Below, one piece after another: positions 58,201 through 64,000 of a stretch of 64,000 nucleotides of DNA. Both the position numbers and the translations under genes were made by a program. The stretch's first letter is position 1, and each line of letters begins with the position of its first letter. A model generated the notes under the pieces. That model had not been told where the DNA came from, made no database searches, and saw only the letters and a program-made list of their open reading frames with translations. Origin of the DNA: Plenodomus lindquistii (taxonomy: Eukaryota; Ascomycota; Dothideomycetes; Pleosporales; Leptosphaeriaceae); contig JANUWI010000017.1 of assembly GCA_025504975.1 (NCBI GenBank), positions 992,001 to 1,056,000 on the forward strand, given 5' to 3'.

Positions 58201-60425
58201 ACGGCAAACAGCATCCAATTCGGGCCATCGGTAACGTCCTCGCTTGCGAATTCTTTAATGGCGACCGTGAGGAGACCTACCGATATCGTAAGCGTACATA
58301 AATTCGTATTTTGCATGTTCAACAGATTGTGATAGAAGGATAAACTGTAGCTGGCGGTCATGTCGAGATTGGTAAGAGTTTGGTACAAGGTGGGACCAGG
58401 GGCATTGCGCGGGTCAATGTTGCCGTCGAAGGTCATTTGCCTGGGGTTGAAGTATTAGGACCTTTGGGATTGATGCGCTTGAATTCGTGCCGGGAATTCA
58501 CGATTTGAGTGCGGGTCAGTGGGGTAAGACTTACGCATATTGAGTGCCACTGTGGGCTCGCAATTGCTCAATGCCGATATCGACTCGCATATTGCCAAAG
58601 ACTGTCCATGACGGTATTTTTCTAGGATCGGTGGAGAGCTCCTCGAATCCAGGGTTGGCGACCAGATTGGTGGCGGCATTTGGGAAAGGTGTTGTTGAGA
58701 CTGCGGAGCTGGAAGATGACGAAAGGCTGGAGGAAGATGAGGCCAATGGCGTGTTGGACCGAATGGCAGGACTGCTCACAGAGGATGATGAAGGAATCGA
58801 CTCGGATGGCGAAGATGATGCTTGAATGCTTTGGGAGACGCCGTCCTCCACCCGCGGCGCAAAAGACACATCGTCTATTGAGATCAGGCCATTTACTGGT
58901 CCCTGACCCGTACCGTCACACCGGTATTGGAAGGCTAGCTCAGCGGCGACAGACGTAGGCAACGTCGGTGGGCAATCAACCCGGACCCAATCCTTGTTCT
59001 GACCATCACCAAACGTCGTGAATTCACGATTGAACACGGGTAAATTGCCCAACAGAGCAGTCAAGGTGCACATCCTAGCGTTCGCAGCTGTGCCAACCCA
59101 ATATGAAAAGCTGAGCTGCTCTGCTCGTCCCATGTCTAATCCCTCGGGTGTTTGCGTCATGTAGGGCGGGTTGTCAAAGTTCTCGAGGTATATGAGCACA
59201 CTATGACAGTGTTGTTAGCGTTGTGCACACGAGTGCTGCCATAAGTCATGAACGATCAGGAGCAGACTCACGCATAGCCGAAGCCAGAGGAAGCGAGTTG
59301 ATCATTCCTCGACGCGTACACGTCGCCGCCACCCGGGTTGTACCAGAAAGGTATTGACCGCTGCGGTCCGGCTGCGTTCAAAGACTCCTCAAATCCAGGG
59401 TTCCGTATCAATGCACCTTGAGGTACAGGGGTTGACGATGCCGTCTGCGAGGCGCTAGTCCCAGTGGAAGATCGGACGATCGTGCTACTACTAGACATCA
59501 CGCTACCGGTTGAGGAATAGGGCGTTGACAAAGAAGGTGTCGCGGAAGTGCGGCTGAAGGAGGCGATGCCGTCAGACGAGGCGGTCTTGCTGGAGGAGAT
59601 TCCACGGCTCGATGAGACGACTTTGCTGGACGGGGAAACGCGGCTAGACGATGCGGCCTTGGTGGGGAAGGTACGGCGGGTGGAGGAGGCGGGCTTGGTG
59701 GGCGAGACAGCCTTGGTGGACGAGCTACGGCGCGACGACGAGGGTATTTTGGTGGATGATGCACGGCGAGTAGACGAGTTGATCTTGGTGGATGAGGCAT
59801 GGCGAGTGGATGATGCGATCTTGTTGGAAGAGACTCTTTTAGTCGAAGATGTCGGCTTTCGAGTTGAGGATGACCTGGCAAGAGATGGCACTCCCTCGCA
59901 CTTTCCATAACCCTTTTGACAGGATTTGGGAGCGCAATAGTCGCTAGTCTCACCACACTGGATGCAGCAATGTCAACACAGACCTCTTGACAAAAGGCCG
60001 ATGCGATACATACGTAAAAATACTGGCTGCAACAGTCGCCCCATTTGCTACCTAGGCAAGTCTGCCCTCCAAAGCCGGCACCACAACGTGCATTCTTGGA
60101 AATAGGCTGCGTGGGCGATACAGGTGGCGCGCATGTTGTTGTAGAAGATGATCGGACAGGAGTAATCCTACAGTCGCCGAATTGAGACTGACAGCCTTTG
60201 CCACAGTAGGCGTCTGTGGTTCCACTTGATTGCTTGAGAACAGGAACTGAATAGACGATTTCGCATGGCCACTCACCAAAACCCGTATTGAGAGCAGCAG
60301 GGTCCCCACTTGGTGTTCAGGCAGGACGTGCCACCGCCGTTGGAACCACATTTTGCATTCTTTGAAATGGCGGCGGCCTCGGCCAGGGCGATGAGACCAA
60401 GCGCGAGGACTGCGATCGGTCGCAT
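55212..60425 (-). CDS. Large secreted chitin-binding protein: two CBM18 domains plus six jelly-roll-like repeats
   Basis: Nine minus-strand exons are 60277-60425, 60014-60224, 59272-59957, 58535-59200, 57838-58440, 57168-57782, 56404-57117, 55671-56333 and 55212-55566, giving 1,553 residues. All use GT/AG and sum to a whole number of codons. Residues 1-18 are a signal peptide. Two hevein-type CBM18 domains follow (about 21-68 and 92-140), each with eight cysteines and a WGxCCSQYxxC core. A Ser/Thr/Lys/Arg linker runs to about 300. Six repeats start near 301, 527, 726, 932, 1169 and 1391. Each opens NPGFE or a close variant, has a W and G-rich turn, and ends LDDV or IDDV. This pattern resembles CBM4/9-type carbohydrate-binding jelly rolls. 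Ser/Thr/Pro linkers separate them. No catalytic domain is seen. It likely binds chitin and other glycans at the wall or outside the cell. Confidence 0.88.
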
Positions 60426-60840
60426 GTCTGGAGTACCTCTAGGATGAGTATGCAGCGACGAAAGGAGTGCTCAACCCGAGCTCTGCCATGAAGGTCCATG
60501 GTGTGCCCTTTATTGTCGCCATCATTTGCTATCAGCATGGTCTCGAAAAGCCACACAGCAGAGCTCTATCGGTTCTAGGAAAAGCGTGCGCAGAATCAAG
60601 TGAGGTTCAGCTGCGACAATTGGCGCTAGACGACGCGTGGCGCAAAACCTCGCGACGTTGGCTTGTCCCTAACCACTTGAGGCCCCTTGAGACAAATGGC
60701 TCTACCCGCTATACCCTAGACATTCGCTAAAGCTCTAGGCTGCAGACTCCTTTCTCGTACGGATGTCCCAGAAGGTTTCTCAGCCTTGCATGCACAATTA
60801 AAGGCTGTTCTAGAACACTGAAGCGGCTGCCACTCTATGT
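60426..60840. other. Promoter of the chitin-binding gene, boundary to AT-rich DNA
   Basis: Balanced-composition DNA upstream of the ATG at 60425. The base composition changes sharply to AT-rich after about 60,850. Confidence 0.5.
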
Positions 60841-62527
60841 ACCTAAGGTAATTAACGTAGATCTATTAGACGCAAAGATTACAGCTAAGGGTGCTTAAGC
60901 AGGCTACAAGTTTTTAAGCTAACGTTGTATATTAATTTGTATAGAAACTAAATATGTAGTAGATAGAATATAGTAATAAATAGCTCTTTATATAGATAAA
61001 AAGCACTCTTTTTTAAAATTAGATAGGCTATACTAAGTATATATACTATATATATTTAGTACTATAGACTATATCTCTAGAATTACTATATAAACTATAA
61101 TAGGCCTATATTTATACTAGAAAATAGCTATTTAGCTATCTAGTAGTATATAGAAAATTAGTATAATAAAATTTTTATTATAACCTAGAGTTATTATAAA
61201 ATACATATATAAATATAGTCTAAAGTAAACTAGTATACTCTATAGCTAATATAATAAAATTAGCTTTCTAAATAATATTTAAAAAATATAAACTTAATTA
61301 TTTTAATAATTATAAAAATTTATTACTATTATATATACTTTTAGTTATTTTATATATTTAAAAATAAAATATTTTACTAATAACTATAATTAATTTAGTC
61401 TAAATAAATAAAATTAGTAAAAATAAAAGTTTTTATTATTATAAAAATTAATAGTTAGAAATAATTAAAAAATAGATTAATAAATTACTAGCTAGAAAAA
61501 AATTATACTATAATGTATTCTACTACTAAACTAGCTATACTACTAAACTAGCTACTTTTTTTTAGTATTATAAATACTACACTCTATATAATATACTCTA
61601 ATAATATAATATAATATTAATTTAAACTAAAAGCTAATTAGAATTTATTTATTCTACTATTAAAACTAGCTAATTTAAAAGCTAGTAAACTACTACTACA
61701 GCCTTTAAAGTTAATTATTAAAAGCTTTTTAATTAGATTAATTAAACTACTTTACGCGCTAAAATTTAATTTAATTACTAGAAACTTACTACTACTTAAA
61801 GGTAGATAATTATCTAATATATTTTTAACTTTAATTTATAAAAATTTACGCTCTAGCTATATAAAATAAAAAATATAGCTAATAAAATACTAGAGGTATA
61901 TAATAAAATACTAGTAGGTAAATACTAGGCTAAATACTTTATAACGCGTTTAAATAAAGTTAAAATAGCTTTTAACTAAATAAAATATAAATAAAAAATA
62001 AAATAGAAAAATCTAGAGATTATTAGCGTATAGTTTAAATTTATTAAAAAAATAAAAGCTAAATATAGTATCTAGAATAATAACGTCTATAACTTTAATA
62101 AAACTAGCTTTTAAATAAATATAATTAAATGTATAAAAGTTATTATAAACTTTAAAAAATATAATTAGCTAGACTTTATTTAGCTAAATAATTATAAATA
62201 GGTTACTATTATTTAAAGTATATATATTTTAAAAAATATAACTCTATTTTTTATTATTTATAAAAAATATATATATATCTCTACGTAGTATAAAAAAGCT
62301 AGTACTTTTTATAACTAGAAACTATTAGTTATTAAAAATAGCTAGATAAATAATATATTTAAACTAGAGTAGTTAAAGCACTTTAATATATATATAAAGG
62401 TATAAAAGGTAGAGATATACTAGTTACTAATTTTAAATAGCTATAAAAGCTATTTTAACTAAAAATTTAAAAATTACTATATAGAAAATAAAATTTTAAT
62501 ACTCTATATATCTACCTATTTATTTTA
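60841..62527. repeat. Subtelomeric AT-rich block, probable RIP-degraded repeat
   Basis: About 1.7 kb made almost entirely of A and T, dense in TA dinucleotides and with CTAG/TTAG-type words. There is no open frame of any size. Repeat-induced point mutation in ascomycetes converts C to T in duplicated DNA and leaves exactly this texture. The original repeat cannot be recognised by eye. Confidence 0.8.
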
Positions 62528-62636
62528 TAGGGTTAGGGTTAGGGTTAGGGTTAGGGTTAGGGTTAGGGTTAGGGTTAGGGTTAGGGTTAGGGTTAGGGTT
62601 AGGGTTAGGGTTAGGGTTAGGGTTAGGGTTTTAGGG
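62528..62636 (+). repeat. Telomeric (TTAGGG)n array
   Basis: Sixteen perfect TTAGGG units occupy 62533-62628, preceded by TAGGG and followed by a variant TTTTAGGG unit. The G-rich strand runs 5' to 3' to the right, as at a right-hand chromosome end. A further 1.36 kb of sequence follows, so the array is not terminal in this assembly. Confidence 0.97.
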
Positions 62637-62976
62637 TTAAAGAGTGACAGAGCCACTGAAGAGGAACTCGATTGGATTTTATTCTTTCTGTAAAATGAAG
62701 ACTCTAAATATCTCTTGTGAGGAGATACTTTTCGTTTCTTGTTGGATCTACAGAAAGAAACTCGTCAGGAGCGACAGGAGAGCAGTTTATATACATCGCC
62801 TCGGGGGGATTCCCCCGATGAGTCTGCCTTGCCTCCGAGATAAGCGCTGGGCTTGTCTCAGAATACCGGTTTTACAGTGGGACCGGCGGCAAGCAAAGGA
62901 TATCGTTCGCTGGGCTTATCTGTAGAGATGTTGGCCCGAGGGGAGCGTGTTGGTATTCATAGTTCTGGTTAGCCGA

Positions 62977-62998
62977 TTAGGGTTAGGGTCAGGGTTAG
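62977..62998 (+). repeat. Short degenerate telomeric repeat patch
   Basis: Two TTAGGG units, one TCAGGG and a partial TTAG, in the same orientation as the main array and 340 bases beyond it. It runs straight into an AGCGCC-TT-GGCGCT palindrome. Confidence 0.9.
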
Positions 62999-63535
62999 CG
63001 CCTTGGCGCTTGCCCTTCTCCTATTCCGTCTGTTTCCAGAAACCGCAATGGTCGACCTTAATCGAAATAACACCGAAATGACTTACCAATCTCCTCTCGT
63101 TCCTTCCCCAATTGTCCTTCTTCCCCCAACGTCAAAATGGCTGTAAGAGAATTGGGCAAATGGTCTCCCGACTCTTCGCACAGTACTTTGTGTCTTCGCC
63201 GAAGCTACTAGCACGTTTCGTGTGGTACTAAGAAGGGGCAAACCATTTTCCAGGTTCCTCTCAAAACAACCATGTTGATGCTCCTTGAAGTGTGAAAGCT
63301 AGGCATAGTGCGTCGCGATACACAGCAAGGGTTAGGAAAGGTTCCAAATACCACTATTCACCCCTATCCATCCCTTCGCAATGCGCTTCAGTATCCGGGT
63401 TGCCCCTTCAATATTCACGGCTGACAGGCGAAGAGGTTTCAGGCGGGCTTCAGGTGGTGTGAGGTTCCTGGAAGGGTGTCAACGGCTTCAAGCATTACGC
63501 AGGAAGCAGCGCTCTGGTTTGATAATAGATGGCGC

Positions 63536-64000
63536 TCAGGTTAGAGCTCGAGGGGACTGGTAGGGCATTTCCGTGCTTAAGGAAGACACAGATACCGACA
63601 AATCCTCGATGTCGATTTCTTCGATTTCCTTGGTAAGGATATTTCGATTTACCGCTCGCACAGAGTCCCACATGGACTTTGTACGTTTCTTGGCAACAAG
63701 AACATTCGGTGGGTATGGCAGGTCCGTAAGCCCATGACGGAACCATGCTTTCCTCATGTTCTCCCAGATAGCGGTCGAAGAAATCTGATCCCATACGGGG
63801 TTATATTCGGACACGGCAATGATTGCTTTCGTCCTTTCCCTTTTCTCCAGCCCGGAGCCGGGAAAGTAAGATCGCCATTGGACTTGCCGTGCCCAGGAGT
63901 GTAACACCCGATTTGGCCAGCCGCGCGCTCGGAGCCACGACAAAAATGTCGCCTTCCATGTCAAAAAGTATGACTCCTTATAGCATATTGCGCGGACCCG
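63536..64000 (-). CDS. Reverse-transcriptase-like protein, C-terminal part (5' end outside window)
   Basis: The minus-strand frame is open from the right edge of the window to a stop at 63536, about 154 residues, with no start inside. The sequence includes FLSWLRARGWPNRVLHSW, then AIIAVSEYNPVWDQIS, a W-rich helix, and then LPYPPNVLVAKKRTKSMWDSVRAVNRNIL. This order matches what I know of the C-terminal region of several eukaryotic retroelement reverse transcriptases: a basic helix with RGYP or RGWP, a TYNP-like block, and P...R..NL/SMWD. The catalytic YxDD region would lie upstream, outside the window. The assignment rests on motif order only. The class (telomeric LINE or Penelope-like) is not determinable here. 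Confidence 0.45.
   Translation of the reverse strand, partial: RVRAICYKESYFLTWKATFLSWLRARGWPNRVLHSWARQVQWRSYFPGSGLEKRERTKAIIAVSEYNPVWDQISSTAIWENMRKAWFRHGLTDLPYPPNVLVAKKRTKSMWDSVRAVNRNILTKEIEEIDIEDLSVSVSSLSTEMPYQSPRALT

Larger units (their letters stand above)
62637..64000 (-). mobile_element. Possible telomere-inserted retroelement, 3' part, continuing past the window
   Basis: Everything distal of the array differs from the AT-rich block in composition. It contains a second telomeric patch (62977-62998) and, on the minus strand, the 3' end of a reverse-transcriptase-like frame (63536-64000) whose stop faces the telomere. An element reverse-transcribed from a chromosome-end 3'-OH would lie in this orientation. 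The stretches 62637-62976 and 62999-63535 hold no supported gene and would be 3' untranslated sequence or a truncated copy. An assembly join is the main alternative. Confidence 0.45.

Noticed and set aside
55212..60425. Several separate small genes for the jelly-roll repeats
   Set aside because: Each repeat's reading frame ends at a GT and resumes after an AG in the complementary phase. No ATG with a signal peptide precedes any repeat except the CBM18 end, so one gene fits better.
62644..62925. 93-codon plus-strand frame just past the telomere array
   Set aside because: No motif, and opposite to the direction expected for the element. Chance open frame in normal-composition DNA.

Overview
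The window looks like the right-hand end of a chromosome of a filamentous ascomycete. Genes carry many 45-65 base introns with fungal splice signals. The families present are typical of moulds: HET, CFEM/PTH11-type receptors, Zn(II)2Cys6 and a BIM1-like copper protein. A (TTAGGG)n array lies near base 62,600, next to a block of very AT-rich DNA of the kind left by repeat-induced point mutation. A Dothideomycete (Pleosporales) is my best guess from family content; it is inference only.

Layout. 1-8 kb: a conserved membrane-associated protein of unknown role, an NmrA-like oxidoreductase and an Arg/Ser-rich nuclear-type protein. 9-15 kb: two tandem paralogues of an unrecognised family with a repeated C-terminal module; the first is interrupted by a stop. 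They are followed by a 92-base minisatellite built from hairpins. 16.7-22 kb: a CFEM receptor, a decayed HET fragment and an intact HET gene. 23-30 kb: methionine sulfoxide reductase B, an MFS transporter, an alkaline phosphatase and an alpha/beta hydrolase. 30-33 kb: decayed coding remnants. 33-48 kb: an accessory block with a carotenoid/stilbene-type dioxygenase, a Zn(II)2Cys6 regulator, an isoflavone-reductase-like protein, a PTH11-type receptor, a secreted GMC oxidoreductase, a cytochrome P450 and an SDR. These could form an aromatic (phenylpropanoid) catabolic cluster; no PKS or NRPS backbone gene is present. 48.8-54 kb: two uncharacterised disordered proteins and a BIM1-like GPI-anchored copper protein.

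55-60.4 kb: one nine-exon gene for a secreted protein of about 1,553 residues. It has a signal peptide, two CBM18 chitin-binding domains, a Ser/Thr linker and six jelly-roll-like repeats, each cut by a phase-2 intron at the same point. After it come RIP-like DNA, 16 perfect TTAGGG units, and about 1.4 kb beyond the array that contains a second short telomeric patch and the 3' end of a reverse-transcriptase-like reading frame on the minus strand. This orientation is what an element primed from a chromosome-end 3'-OH would leave.

Most multi-exon models were assembled by hand from splice sites, frame continuity and family motifs. Exon sums were checked to be multiples of three.
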